Assembly (NCBI GenBank): GCA_964493075.1 | Contig: CAZBNU010000011.1 | Location: 1-39,975 of the forward strand | DNA from: SLFT01 sp964493075 | Lineage (GTDB): Bacteria; Hydrogenedentota; Hydrogenedentia; Hydrogenedentales; CAITNO01 | Length of the DNA: 39,975 nt | Direction of reading: 5' to 3' | Shown: positions 24,102 to 32,098 of the stretch, in pieces | Layout of the letters: every line of letters begins with the position of its first letter | Numbering within the stretch: position 1 is the stretch's first letter | Made by a program: the position numbers and the translations under genes | Notes under the pieces: generated by a model | The model's database searches: none | Seen by the model: only the letters and a program-made list of their open reading frames with translations | Told to the model about the DNA's origin: nothing

Positions 24102-24680
24102 ATGGCACTAAGCAAAAAGCAACTTAAAACCATCGAGCAACTGGAAAGACGCGTTGAGTTATGCCGCGAGTTTATGAATGACTGGCTGCTCTTCAACCAG
24201 ATATTAAGTTCATATCCGAACCCGGGTGTTAACAAAGCGCAGTTGGAAAATCAGTTCCTCAAAATCAAGAGTAAACTCGCCCGCGAACATCGCGTGCTGC
24301 AGCAGACCTTGCTTGACGATTACAGTCTTGATGGCAACACCATGAATATTGTGTCAGGCGCCACAAACTTGGAATCCATGTATAGTCAATCTGAGGTTGC
24401 CCTGAAGAAACTACAGACCGAATGGCATCGTGCTTTTATTGCCATCAACGAAACACTGGGGGTGCTGGAAGACAAAAAATTCCGTGCTGAAAACGGCGAG
24501 AAAATATTTGTCGCAACCGCAGATATGATGGGCGGCGGCGGTGGCGGCGGCGGCGGGATTGATCCGGGTACATTGAAGACCATCTTGATTCTTGCCGCGA
24601 TTGCTGCTGTCATTGGTATTGTCATTTATTTTGACATCGCAGGGATTGGCAGTATGTATAAGCAGGCGCTGGGCATGTAA
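24102..24680 (+). CDS. Unrecognised coiled-coil protein with a Gly9 linker and one membrane helix
   Basis: A 192-residue protein, not assignable to a family. Residues 1-135 are helical and charged, likely coiled coil; residues 144-152 are nine consecutive glycines encoded by GGC/GGT/GGG codons; a membrane helix follows at about 160-178 with a short tail. The architecture (cytosolic helical head, flexible linker, C-terminal anchor) suggests a tail-anchored scaffold or tether. TAGGAG precedes ATG 24102 at a slightly long distance. A weak promoter, TTGATT-17-TAAATT (24022-24050), lies in the 100-base gap before it, so it may be transcribed apart from the MCE genes. Confidence 0.65.
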   Translation: MALSKKQLKTIEQLERRVELCREFMNDWLLFNQILSSYPNPGVNKAQLENQFLKIKSKLAREHRVLQQTLLDDYSLDGNTMNIVSGATNLESMYSQSEVALKKLQTEWHRAFIAINETLGVLEDKKFRAENGEKIFVATADMMGGGGGGGGGIDPGTLKTILILAAIAAVIGIVIYFDIAGIGSMYKQALGM

Positions 24681-24758
24681 TTCCAGGCATAGTTTCCATT
24701 TTGTTATGTTTTTTTTCAGAAATAAAACAGTTCAGACTGAGAAAATAGGATTTGAGCA

Positions 24759-25058
24759 TTGACCAGAAACGACCTAGCAACACGCTTCGCAGAAAAAATG
24801 GGTATCGATCCGGAAAAAGCCGTCCCCTATGTTGAAGCCTTCATGGATATCATTCTCGATAGTCTCGGTAAGGGAGAACGTATTGAGATTCGCGATTTTG
24901 GTGTCTTCCAGATTTTGGAGCGAAATGCCCGCACCGCACGTAATCCACGAACTGGCGACACCGTTAAGGTGAAAACCAAACGCACCGTCAAATTTAAAAC
25001 CGGAAAGGCGTTGTTGGATCGTGTGAGAGATGCAGGATTCCGTGAAACCGGGCAATAA
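24759..25058 (+). CDS. HU/IHF family DNA-binding protein
   Basis: A 99-residue histone-like protein of normal length. MTRNDLATRFAEKMG and AFMDIILDSLGKGERIEIRDFGVFQILERNARTARNPRTGDTVKVKTKRTVKFKTGKAL match the HU/IHF fold; the beta-arm tip has the conserved Arg-Asn-Pro with the DNA-intercalating proline. It bends and compacts DNA as a dimer. TTG 24759 is the start, with AGGA (24747-24750) eight bases away. The approximately 230 bases after it hold no gene I can support and no clear terminator. Confidence 0.93.
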   Translation: MTRNDLATRFAEKMGIDPEKAVPYVEAFMDIILDSLGKGERIEIRDFGVFQILERNARTARNPRTGDTVKVKTKRTVKFKTGKALLDRVRDAGFRETGQ

Positions 25059-25290
25059 AAACTTTTACAATAACGGTTAAAACCGCTAGCGTTCAAAGCC
25101 TCCGGGCTGTATGTGCTGCTCTTTCATCGTTCTCGTCTCGTGCCCATCTCCATAAATTTCCCAAGATGCGTTGGGGTGCAGATATTTTAACGGAGTTTAA
25201 CTGCTCCATCTTGAGTAAGAATGTCGCAATTACAAACATTAGTAAATTCACGTTGCGCAAAGTCGCTTCGATTGTAAAGGAGTTATCCTA

Positions 25291-26127
25291 GTGGACCATG
25301 ACGATGAAAAGCGCATGAGTTTCACAGAACACCTGGGGGAACTCAGAACACGATTAGTACGTTCCTGCGTGGTGCTGGGCGTTGCTGTCATTCTGTGCTA
25401 CGCAGCATCAGACTATATTTTCGGCATGTTGTCATGGCCGTTGCGTCCCCTACAGGAAAGTGAAGTGGTCACCTTTGAAGTAGTGGAGTCCCCGGATTCA
25501 GACACAACCATTGTCGCACAGACTGCATCTGCCCCCAAATCCCGTGCTGATGCCATTGAATGGACGGTACTCAATCCACTGGAATATATTCTTGTCAAAA
25601 TCCGTATTGCAGGCTACGGCGGCGTTATGCTCGCATTACCCTATATTTTGTGGCAACTGTGCGCCTTTGTTTTCCCGGGGCTACACGCAAACGAAAAAAA
25701 AGTGGTACAAATCCTGATTGCCGGATGTAGTGTATTGGCCGTTGTTGGGGTCGGTGTGGCGTATTTTGGTGTTTTCCCCCTCGTACTCCCCTACCTGCTG
25801 GAGTGGATTCCTGAGTATGTGAACGTCCAATTGCGACTTAACGAAACGCTGTCAATTATCATTAAAGGGCTGGTGGGCTTTGCTGTTGCATTTCAGTTTC
25901 CCATGGCTGTGCTTATCTTGGTATATATGGGTCTCTTGACACCTCAAACGCTTAAACAATATCGGAAGATAGCAATTGTTGGCATGGCAGTAGCTGCGGC
26001 AATCCTGACACCGCCCGACCCTTTTTCGTTGTTGGTAATGCTTCTGCCGCTGGCGATACTCTACGAATCAAGTATATGGGTATCGTATCTTGTCGTCCGG
26101 CGCAAGGCGACAGATGAATCCGCATAA
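25291..26127 (+). CDS. tatC: Sec-independent protein translocase TatC
   Basis: A 278-residue membrane protein with six predicted helices. Conserved features are the N-terminal EHLGELRTRLVRS, the periplasmic loop near FPGLHANEKK, and the helix ending VGFAVAFQFPMAVLIL. The first periplasmic loop (about residues 55-95) is longer than in E. coli TatC and contains a polar stretch (DSDTTIVAQTASAPKSR). TatC recognises twin-arginine signal peptides; two such signals occur in this window (the flavodoxin-like protein and the sulfatase). GTG 25291 follows AAAGGAG (25276-25282). The TatA/B gene follows after 15 bases. Confidence 0.95.
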   Translation: MDHDDEKRMSFTEHLGELRTRLVRSCVVLGVAVILCYAASDYIFGMLSWPLRPLQESEVVTFEVVESPDSDTTIVAQTASAPKSRADAIEWTVLNPLEYILVKIRIAGYGGVMLALPYILWQLCAFVFPGLHANEKKVVQILIAGCSVLAVVGVGVAYFGVFPLVLPYLLEWIPEYVNVQLRLNETLSIIIKGLVGFAVAFQFPMAVLILVYMGLLTPQTLKQYRKIAIVGMAVAAAILTPPDPFSLLVMLLPLAILYESSIWVSYLVVRRKATDESA

Positions 26128-26142
26128 GGAAAGTACACTATT

Positions 26143-26664
26143 ATGCTTGGTATAGGCTTCGGAGAAATAATTCTTATCGCAGGCATCGCACTTATTGTTA
26201 TCGGGCCTGAAAAATTTCCCGACTTTGCCAAGATCGTGCTGCGAACCGTGAATGACCTGCGTGGGTATGTGGATGAAATCCAAAAAGAGGTGTCCAAAGA
26301 AATAAAACCTATCAAGCGCGAACTAGACCAAATAAGCAAGTACGATCCGGAAAAGTACATTAATGCCCTGTCGAAAGATATAACCGAAAAGGTAGAAAAA
26401 CCTGCAACGACGTCTGATTCTGCACCTATTGAAACTGAGCCGTCCTCTACAGATACCCAGAACGAGGATACAGTTGACTCTGATGGTGACCCTCTTGATT
26501 CAGACCAGCAAACAGAAAACGAAGAAATTGCTTCTGCGAACACCTTAGACGACACCATAGACCCGACAGATGAGGTTGAATCAAAATCGTCAACGGAAGT
26601 TTCTGAGGAGAACGCTGATCAGGATATTGACTTTTCTGACCCACCCATTGAACGTCTTGATTAG
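26143..26664 (+). CDS. Twin-arginine translocase subunit TatA/TatB-like
   Basis: A 173-residue protein with the TatA/B arrangement: a short hydrophobic helix (residues 3-20), the hinge IGPEKFPDFAK (20-30), an amphipathic helix (about 30-60) and then an acidic low-complexity tail rich in Asp, Glu, Ser and Thr (about 85-173). The Gly-Pro hinge and length favour TatB or a bifunctional TatA; no other tatA/B gene is in the window. It forms the pore with TatC. It lies 15 bases after tatC and 26 bases before the methyltransferase gene. The order tatC then tatA/B is the reverse of the enterobacterial one. Confidence 0.88.
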   Translation: MLGIGFGEIILIAGIALIVIGPEKFPDFAKIVLRTVNDLRGYVDEIQKEVSKEIKPIKRELDQISKYDPEKYINALSKDITEKVEKPATTSDSAPIETEPSSTDTQNEDTVDSDGDPLDSDQQTENEEIASANTLDDTIDPTDEVESKSSTEVSEENADQDIDFSDPPIERLD

Positions 26665-26690
26665 CACCGGCAACAGAAAGGGAAAGCAGC

Positions 26691-27689
26691 GTGGAGAATT
26701 TGCAGCAATTACGCGAGTGGACAGGAAAAATAAGCACCATCGCCAGCGGCTACAAAATGTCGCAAATTCTTTATACGGCTTTTAACGCCGGGGTGTTCGA
26801 TCTGCTGACCACAGCAAAAACAGCGCAGGATGTGGCCAAAGCCCTGGACTGGAGTGAACGGGGCACCGGTATGCTGCTGGATGGACTGGTCGCCCTTGAC
26901 TTGGCAATCAAAAGCGACAACACTTACAAAAACACAGAAGCCACCTCCACATGTCTCGCCAAAAGCGGCGAGGCCTACCAGGGACATATTCTCCGTCACA
27001 ATCACAACAGTTGGAATGACTGGATGCTCCTTGAAGATCGCGTCCGTACCGGTACATGCGAAGCTAAAGGTGAAAATCGTTCCGGTGAGCCGCTACGAGA
27101 TTTTATTCTAGGAATGCACGACATTGCCACCATCAGCGCACGGGAGGTGCTGGAAACGCTTGACCTGTCCGGGTATACCCACATGCTTGATCTTGCTGGC
27201 GGACCAGCCTCCTATTCTATTGCGTTCCTGCAGGAAAACCCGGATATGCGCGCCACGTTGCTTGATAAGCCGCCAGTCATCGAAATTGCCAAGGATCAAA
27301 TTCATGCAGCAGGTCTTGACGACCGCTTTGATTATATTGCCGGAGACTGTATGAAGGACAATCTCGGCGAGGGCTATGACTTGGTATTTATGTCCAACAT
27401 CATACACAGTTTCAGTGCCGAGGAAAATGCGGCGCTTGTGAAGCGTGTATATGACGCTCTCGCGTCCGGTGGTGTCCTCCTCATCAAAGACTTCATCATG
27501 GAGAACGACCGGTCCGGCCCCGCCTTCGGACTGATCTTCGCGCTTCACATGCTCGTCCATACCCCGGCAGGAGGCACCTATACTTACGACGAGATCAAAG
27601 ATTGGACAGACACGGCCGGTTTCCTGCCCGGAACAGCCACGTCTCTGACACCCCAGACCCGGCTATGGATGGCAAGAAAACCTACCTGA
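26691..27689 (+). CDS. SAM-dependent O-methyltransferase-like protein
   Basis: A 332-residue protein of the plant/bacterial O-methyltransferase type. An N-terminal winged-helix dimerisation domain (about 15-90; YTAFNAGVFDLLTTAKTAQDVAKALDW) is followed by a Rossmann methyltransferase domain with motif I DLAGGPASYS (167-176), FDYIAGDCMKD, VFMSNIIHSFSAEE and GGVLLIKDF. Such enzymes methylate small phenolics, polyketides or carotenoid-type substrates; the substrate here is unknown. GTG 26691 is the start after GGGAAAG. It sits 26 bases after the Tat gene and may be cotranscribed with it without a functional link. Confidence 0.82.
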   Translation: MENLQQLREWTGKISTIASGYKMSQILYTAFNAGVFDLLTTAKTAQDVAKALDWSERGTGMLLDGLVALDLAIKSDNTYKNTEATSTCLAKSGEAYQGHILRHNHNSWNDWMLLEDRVRTGTCEAKGENRSGEPLRDFILGMHDIATISAREVLETLDLSGYTHMLDLAGGPASYSIAFLQENPDMRATLLDKPPVIEIAKDQIHAAGLDDRFDYIAGDCMKDNLGEGYDLVFMSNIIHSFSAEENAALVKRVYDALASGGVLLIKDFIMENDRSGPAFGLIFALHMLVHTPAGGTYTYDEIKDWTDTAGFLPGTATSLTPQTRLWMARKPT

Positions 27690-27692
27690 CAA

Positions 27693-27711
27693 TCCCCCGG
27701 CGAAGGGGGGA
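27693..27711. terminator. GC hairpin between convergent genes, possible bidirectional terminator
   Basis: TCCCCC (27693-27698) pairs with GGGGGA (27706-27711) around a 7-base loop, exactly in the 25-base interval between two convergent stop codons. No T-run follows on either strand, so termination activity is uncertain. Confidence 0.35.
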
Positions 27712-27714
27712 CAT

Positions 27715-28422
27715 TCATTGCTTTGTTGTGGCAAAACGCAGGGCGGCTTCGGCCACCCGAACGCCCAGATTCCTGGCGGTTCCCATGCCGAACTCGTCCT
27801 GGGTAATATCGTCCTTAAAAGCATTCCACAAGGTAGCGCCCTGATGTGCGCGCGGTTTCCCGCCGACCAGCATTGCTTCATGGCACAGCATGACTGTAAG
27901 GATTTGCTCTATAACAAGTTCCTGACCGCCGTTGCGATAAGAACCCACTGAAAGCGCGCCCACCGGAAGGTCAGCCAGTTGGAGATTCGGCTGACGAAAA
28001 ACGGCAAGACGTTCCAGAAACGCTTTGCACAGGGAACTCATGGAACGAAAATAAGAGGGCGAACCGATCATAAGCCCGCCAAGGTTCGGGGATTGCAGTA
28101 AGGGAATAATAGCGTCAAAATCATCTTCGCCAGTTGGGGGTGCGGAAGAACTGCTGCCATCGGAACCAGCAATCTTCTTGCCGCCCAAATCAACCAGTTC
28201 GACAACAATCCGCGGGTCTACCCCTTTGGCCGCTTCCAAAGCTGCCTGCATTGCGGTAGCAGTAGTCTTACCTGCACGGGGACTACAGGAAACACCCACA
28301 ACAAGAATTTCACCTGCCTTTTTGTCCGTATCCTGCTGCGCAAGTGCACCGTTTGCGACACCCAAGGTTGCCGTCAGCCCTGCTGATGTCAACATTGTCC
28401 GGCGAGAAATTTTTTCCGACAT
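27715..28422 (-). CDS. Flavodoxin-like / NADPH-dependent FMN reductase family protein with Tat signal
   Basis: A 235-residue protein. The N-terminus carries a twin-arginine motif (SRRTML, Arg7-Arg8), a hydrophobic stretch and a likely cleavage after ALA at residue 28. The rest is a flavodoxin-like fold: VVGVSCSPRAGKTT binds the FMN phosphate, and GLMIGSPSYFRSMSSLCKAFLERL and GALSVGSYRNGGQE are typical of the multimeric flavodoxin/iron-sulfur flavoprotein group. It would be exported folded with its FMN by the Tat system encoded just upstream on the other strand. Electron donor and acceptor in the periplasm are unknown. Transcribed divergently from the next Gfo/Idh operon. Confidence 0.82.
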   Translation of the reverse strand: MSEKISRRTMLTSAGLTATLGVANGALAQQDTDKKAGEILVVGVSCSPRAGKTTATAMQAALEAAKGVDPRIVVELVDLGGKKIAGSDGSSSSAPPTGEDDFDAIIPLLQSPNLGGLMIGSPSYFRSMSSLCKAFLERLAVFRQPNLQLADLPVGALSVGSYRNGGQELVIEQILTVMLCHEAMLVGGKPRAHQGATLWNAFKDDITQDEFGMGTARNLGVRVAEAALRFATTKQ

Positions 28423-28479
28423 ATCCTGATCCTTTATATTTTTGTCTATAAACGTCCACCATATCCTGCTGATTGCATA

Positions 28480-28497
28480 TTTGGCATATTAGCCAAA
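28480..28497. promoter_or_regulatory. Palindromic operator candidate in a divergent intergenic region
   Basis: TTTGGC, six A/T bases and GCCAAA form an 18-bp palindrome in the 212-base interval between the flavodoxin-like gene (minus) and the Gfo/Idh operon (plus). Its AT-rich centre and GC-flanked arms are the size of a dimeric repressor site; no regulator gene is nearby. Confidence 0.4.
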
Positions 28498-28634
28498 AAG
28501 CAAAAAAGATGTCAAGTTGGCTAGTGAAGTACGCGCCTATTTCTACTTGTATTTGCTTTTCAATACAGGTTAATGATAGTTTTCCAAGTAAGCGTGGTAG
28601 ATGTCTTATCAAACGAGAAAGGAAGGCAACAATC

Positions 28635-29726
28635 ATGACAGAACGAAAATTGGGTGTACTGATACAGGGTGCTGGGTGGGTTTCAGGGGAGCATATCAAG
28701 GCTTTTAAAAATAACCCAAACACGGAGGTGATCGCCATATCAAGTCGCCGCCTGGAAAGTTGTCAACAGCGGGCGAAAGATGCAGGGATTGAGAATGTCG
28801 CTTTCTACACGGATTATGAAAAAGCGCTTGCCCATGAAGGCGTGGATATTGTATCCGTCTGCACCCCCCAACAGCACCATGCCGCTAACACCATCGCCGC
28901 CGCCGAGTCTGGCAAACACATTGTCATTGAAAAGGCCATCGCAAACAGCCTTGAAGAATTAAATGCCATGCGTGCTGCGGTAAACAAGGCAGGCGTTAAA
29001 ACCGTAGTCAGTTTTGTGCTGCGGTGGAACCCGCTGTTCCAGACCGCCAAGGCGCTTATCGCCGATGATACGTTGGGTGATATTTTTTACACAGAAGCAG
29101 ATTATGAACACGACATCAGCAGTTGGTGGAGCGGTTTCGAAGAAGGACGCCAGAAACAATATGGGGTGAGCGCCATGCTGGTGGGTGGCTGCCATGCTGT
29201 AGACGCTGCCCGCTTTTTTGCAGCCAAAGGGCGCAATGAAGCCGCCACCCCAGTAGAGGTCTTTGCGTATTCCGGCGGCTGCCGTAAGGGTAAAGAAATT
29301 GAATATGATTACTTTTCCAATACCTTTCGAAAAGCACCGCCTCTGGAATACGACGACTTGGAGGTGCTGCTTGTGAAATATAGCAACGGCGCAATGAGCA
29401 AGGTGTCCGTCAATTTTGGCTGCGTCATGCCATATACCTTCCCCATAGAGATTTTCGGTTCCAAGGGCACCATCCGCGACAACAAACTGTGGTCCCATAA
29501 ATACCCCGGACAACGGGACTGGATCACCATCCCGACGGTGATGCCGGAAAGCGCCGATGTGAAACACCATCCGTTCCAAAGCGAGATTGACCATCTGGTA
29601 GAGAGTATTCTGGAGGACAAGGATGCACACTGCAATCTAGCGGATGCCTCCCTCTCCCAGGAAATTACCTTCGCCGCCTTGCGATGCTATGAAACCAAAC
29701 AACCTGTACAAATACCAATGATCTGA
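28635..29726 (+). CDS. Gfo/Idh/MocA family oxidoreductase
   Basis: A 363-residue NAD(P)-dependent dehydrogenase-like protein. The Rossmann domain starts LGVLIQGAGWVSGEH with a GxGxxxG-like loop; VDIVSVCTPQQHHA and HIVIEKAIANSLEEL follow. The usual EKP motif is EKA here, with the Lys kept. The C-terminal half is the standard alpha/beta domain with MLVGGCHAVDAARFF and PIEIFGSKGTIRDNK. Substrates are normally sugars, inositols or nucleotide sugars. ATG 28635 follows AAAGGAAGG; the longer frame from 28473 lacks a ribosome binding site and crosses the palindrome. First gene of an apparent four-gene operon. Confidence 0.88.
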   Translation: MTERKLGVLIQGAGWVSGEHIKAFKNNPNTEVIAISSRRLESCQQRAKDAGIENVAFYTDYEKALAHEGVDIVSVCTPQQHHAANTIAAAESGKHIVIEKAIANSLEELNAMRAAVNKAGVKTVVSFVLRWNPLFQTAKALIADDTLGDIFYTEADYEHDISSWWSGFEEGRQKQYGVSAMLVGGCHAVDAARFFAAKGRNEAATPVEVFAYSGGCRKGKEIEYDYFSNTFRKAPPLEYDDLEVLLVKYSNGAMSKVSVNFGCVMPYTFPIEIFGSKGTIRDNKLWSHKYPGQRDWITIPTVMPESADVKHHPFQSEIDHLVESILEDKDAHCNLADASLSQEITFAALRCYETKQPVQIPMI

Positions 29727-29752
29727 ACTCCAGCAAGATGAAAGGAATACGT

Positions 29753-31024
29753 ATGGATATCCTTGCGATAAACGGCGGCCCAAAATCACTCGAAGGACCG
29801 CTCCCACCGTGGCCCTGTTTCGACGAAAATACCATCACCGCAGTAACCGATACACTACGCAGTGGCAAGGTCAACTACTGGACCGGCAACCGGGGCATGG
29901 AATTTGAACGCCGTTATGCTGCATGGCAGGGTTCCAACTTCGCCATCAGCACCAGCAACGGCACAAGCGCCCTGCACACGGCATTAGCGGGACTTGGCAT
30001 TGGCCCCGGCGATGAAGTAATTGTGCCCAGTTACACCTTCATTGCCACCTCGTTCTCCGTGGTGCAGGCAGGCGCTATCCCCCGCTTTGCCGATGTCAAT
30101 CGCGATGATCATTGCATGAGCGTTGAAAGTGCCGCCAAACTAATCAACAGCCGCACCAAGGCCATCATCCCTGTCCATCTTTACGGCAATGTGACTGATA
30201 TGGACCCCATTATCGCATTGGCCCGTGAACACAACCTGCACGTCATCGAAGACAATGCCCAGGCTTTCGGCGGCTCCTATAAGGAACGAAAAACAGGCAC
30301 CCTTGGGGACATTGCCGCCTGCAGTTTCTGTCAGAACAAAACCTTCACCACGGGCGGTGAAGGCGGCATGGTCACCACGGACAACGAAGAGGTAGCCTGG
30401 CGTTGCCGCAGTTTTCGTGATCACGGCTATGACGTTCGCGAACGGCTGCGACTGCTGGAAATGGAGCAAAAACTCCCCTACATCCACACCATGGTCGGCT
30501 TCAATTACCGTATGACTGAAATGCAGTCCGCCATCGGTCTTGCGGAGTTGGAACGGATGAATAACTGGAACATGCCACGACGTAAACGCAACGCAGGCAT
30601 ACTGATGAAAGAACTGGCAGGCATACCACAAATATTGCATCTGCCTGTGGACACCGCGGAGCGTCAGAACGGCTGGTATGTGTTCCCCATCACCCTTGAT
30701 ATTGGCGCCATGAACTGCGACATAACCACCTTCCTGGCCGCTCTCGGCGCAGAAGGTGCGCCCTGCTGGAACGTCTTCTGGCCACAGTGCCACACAGAAA
30801 CCGCCTTTCAAAAGCACCAAGCCTACGGCAATTCCGGATTCCCCTTCAAGTCAAAGGAATACACCTCGCCGGAATCAGTGGAGTACGCCAAAGTCGAAGT
30901 CCCGAATGCGGAATGGCATCAATTGCGCACCTTCATTACGTTTATCTTCCCCACCTATGAGGAAGAACACATGCACGGAATCGCCGCAGCCATCAAAAAG
31001 GTTATTGCAGCATATTCGAAATAA
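29753..31024 (+). CDS. DegT/DnrJ/EryC1/StrS family PLP-dependent aminotransferase
   Basis: A 423-residue sugar aminotransferase-like protein. GNRGMEFERRYAAWQG, SNGTSALHTALAGLGIGPGDEVIVPSYTFIATS, the cofactor Asp in VIEDNAQAFGG (Asp167) and Lys196 in SFCQNKTFTTGGEGG (the PLP Schiff-base lysine) are all present, as is NYRMTEMQSAIGLAEL. Members usually aminate keto sugars for cell-surface glycans or antibiotics; those set among catabolic Gfo/Idh genes may act in breakdown instead. ATG 29753 is chosen for AAAGGAA (29741-29747); the ATG at 29738 lies before that site. It is 26 bases after the first Gfo/Idh gene and 21 before the second. Confidence 0.9.
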   Translation: MDILAINGGPKSLEGPLPPWPCFDENTITAVTDTLRSGKVNYWTGNRGMEFERRYAAWQGSNFAISTSNGTSALHTALAGLGIGPGDEVIVPSYTFIATSFSVVQAGAIPRFADVNRDDHCMSVESAAKLINSRTKAIIPVHLYGNVTDMDPIIALAREHNLHVIEDNAQAFGGSYKERKTGTLGDIAACSFCQNKTFTTGGEGGMVTTDNEEVAWRCRSFRDHGYDVRERLRLLEMEQKLPYIHTMVGFNYRMTEMQSAIGLAELERMNNWNMPRRKRNAGILMKELAGIPQILHLPVDTAERQNGWYVFPITLDIGAMNCDITTFLAALGAEGAPCWNVFWPQCHTETAFQKHQAYGNSGFPFKSKEYTSPESVEYAKVEVPNAEWHQLRTFITFIFPTYEEEHMHGIAAAIKKVIAAYSK

Positions 31025-31045
31025 AATGCAGCAGGAGGACATACC

Positions 31046-32098
31046 ATGAAAACAAAATGGGGCGTAATCGGTTCGGCTGGCATTGCACGCCGCAGAACCA
31101 TACCAGAAGGAATTGTGGCTGCCAACAACGCCGAACTCGTGGCGGTTTATGATATCGACCAGGATGCCAACGCCACGGTGGCAGCGCAATTCAATACCAT
31201 CGCCTGCAAAAGTGAGGCGGAACTTTTCGGCATGGACCTAGATGTGGTCTATATTGCCACACCGACCTGGCTACACTGCGACCAGGTACTTCGCGCAGCA
31301 ACAGCAGGCAAGCATGTCCTATGCGAAAAACCGCTCGGCATGTCTGTAACAGAATGCTCCCGCATGGTGGAAGATTGTGAACAATACCATGTCAAACTGG
31401 GTACAGGCTTCATGATGCGCTACCACGCACAGCACCAGGCCGCGTTGCAACTGCTGCGCACGGGCGGTATCGGGATACCTGTCTTTGCGCGAGCACAACT
31501 CTCCTGTTGGTATCCCCCAATTCCCGATGCATGGCGGCAGTCCCCCCAACAGGGTGGCGGCGGCAGCCTCATGGACCTTGGCGGCCACTGCATTGATCTC
31601 CTGGAAATGTTTATGGGACCTATCACCGCCTTACAATGCAGCATCGGCAATCTGGTGCAGTCCTACGCCAGTGAAGATACCGCCATTGCACTGCTTGAGT
31701 TTGAATCAGGCGCAAAAGGTGTGGTGGATTGCCTGTTCAATGTCCCGGACAACAGTTCCCTGAACCGCCTAGAACTATACGGTTCCAAAGGAAGCATCCT
31801 CGCTGAAGGCACCATCGGCCAGGGAGAGAAAGGCATTATGACTGCCCGCTTGGATCAGAACAGCAGCGGCTATGCAGCACAACAGGAGCGCACCACAGAC
31901 GGCGGCCTCATCATCTCCCCCACGCCCGTAAACATGTACCGTGCTGAAGTGGAAGCATTTGCACAGGCAATACTTGATGACAAAGCACCGCCAGTCACCG
32001 GTAAGGATGGCTTGCACAGCCAAACCATACTGACGGCCTGCTACGAAAGCGCCAATAAAGGCGTACAGATTAAAATAGGAAGCGTGGGTTCATTATGA
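31046..32098 (+). CDS. Gfo/Idh/MocA family oxidoreductase (second copy)
   Basis: A 350-residue protein of the same superfamily as the gene at 28635, but distinct in sequence. It begins KWGVIGSAGIARRRTIPEG, has VVYIATPTWLHCDQVLRAATAGKHVLCEKPLGMSVTEC with the intact EKP, and SLMDLGGHCIDLLEMFMG carrying the catalytic-helix His. A C-terminal segment LYGSKGSILAEG is typical. It probably oxidises or reduces a sugar derivative in the same pathway as its neighbours. Its stop overlaps the start of the sulfatase gene (ATGA). Confidence 0.9.
   Translation: MKTKWGVIGSAGIARRRTIPEGIVAANNAELVAVYDIDQDANATVAAQFNTIACKSEAELFGMDLDVVYIATPTWLHCDQVLRAATAGKHVLCEKPLGMSVTECSRMVEDCEQYHVKLGTGFMMRYHAQHQAALQLLRTGGIGIPVFARAQLSCWYPPIPDAWRQSPQQGGGGSLMDLGGHCIDLLEMFMGPITALQCSIGNLVQSYASEDTAIALLEFESGAKGVVDCLFNVPDNSSLNRLELYGSKGSILAEGTIGQGEKGIMTARLDQNSSGYAAQQERTTDGGLIISPTPVNMYRAEVEAFAQAILDDKAPPVTGKDGLHSQTILTACYESANKGVQIKIGSVGSL

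Noticed and set aside
25059..25290. Intergenic stretch after the HU gene
   Set aside because: Only short hairpins (CGGTT/AACCG; GGAG/CTCC) are visible; no gene, RNA or terminator I can support.
28959..29630. Minus-strand frame of 223 codons inside the first Gfo/Idh gene
   Set aside because: Antisense shadow without family resemblance.
30140..30820. Minus-strand frame of 226 codons inside the DegT gene
   Set aside because: Fully contained opposite a protein with all DegT motifs; no independent evidence.
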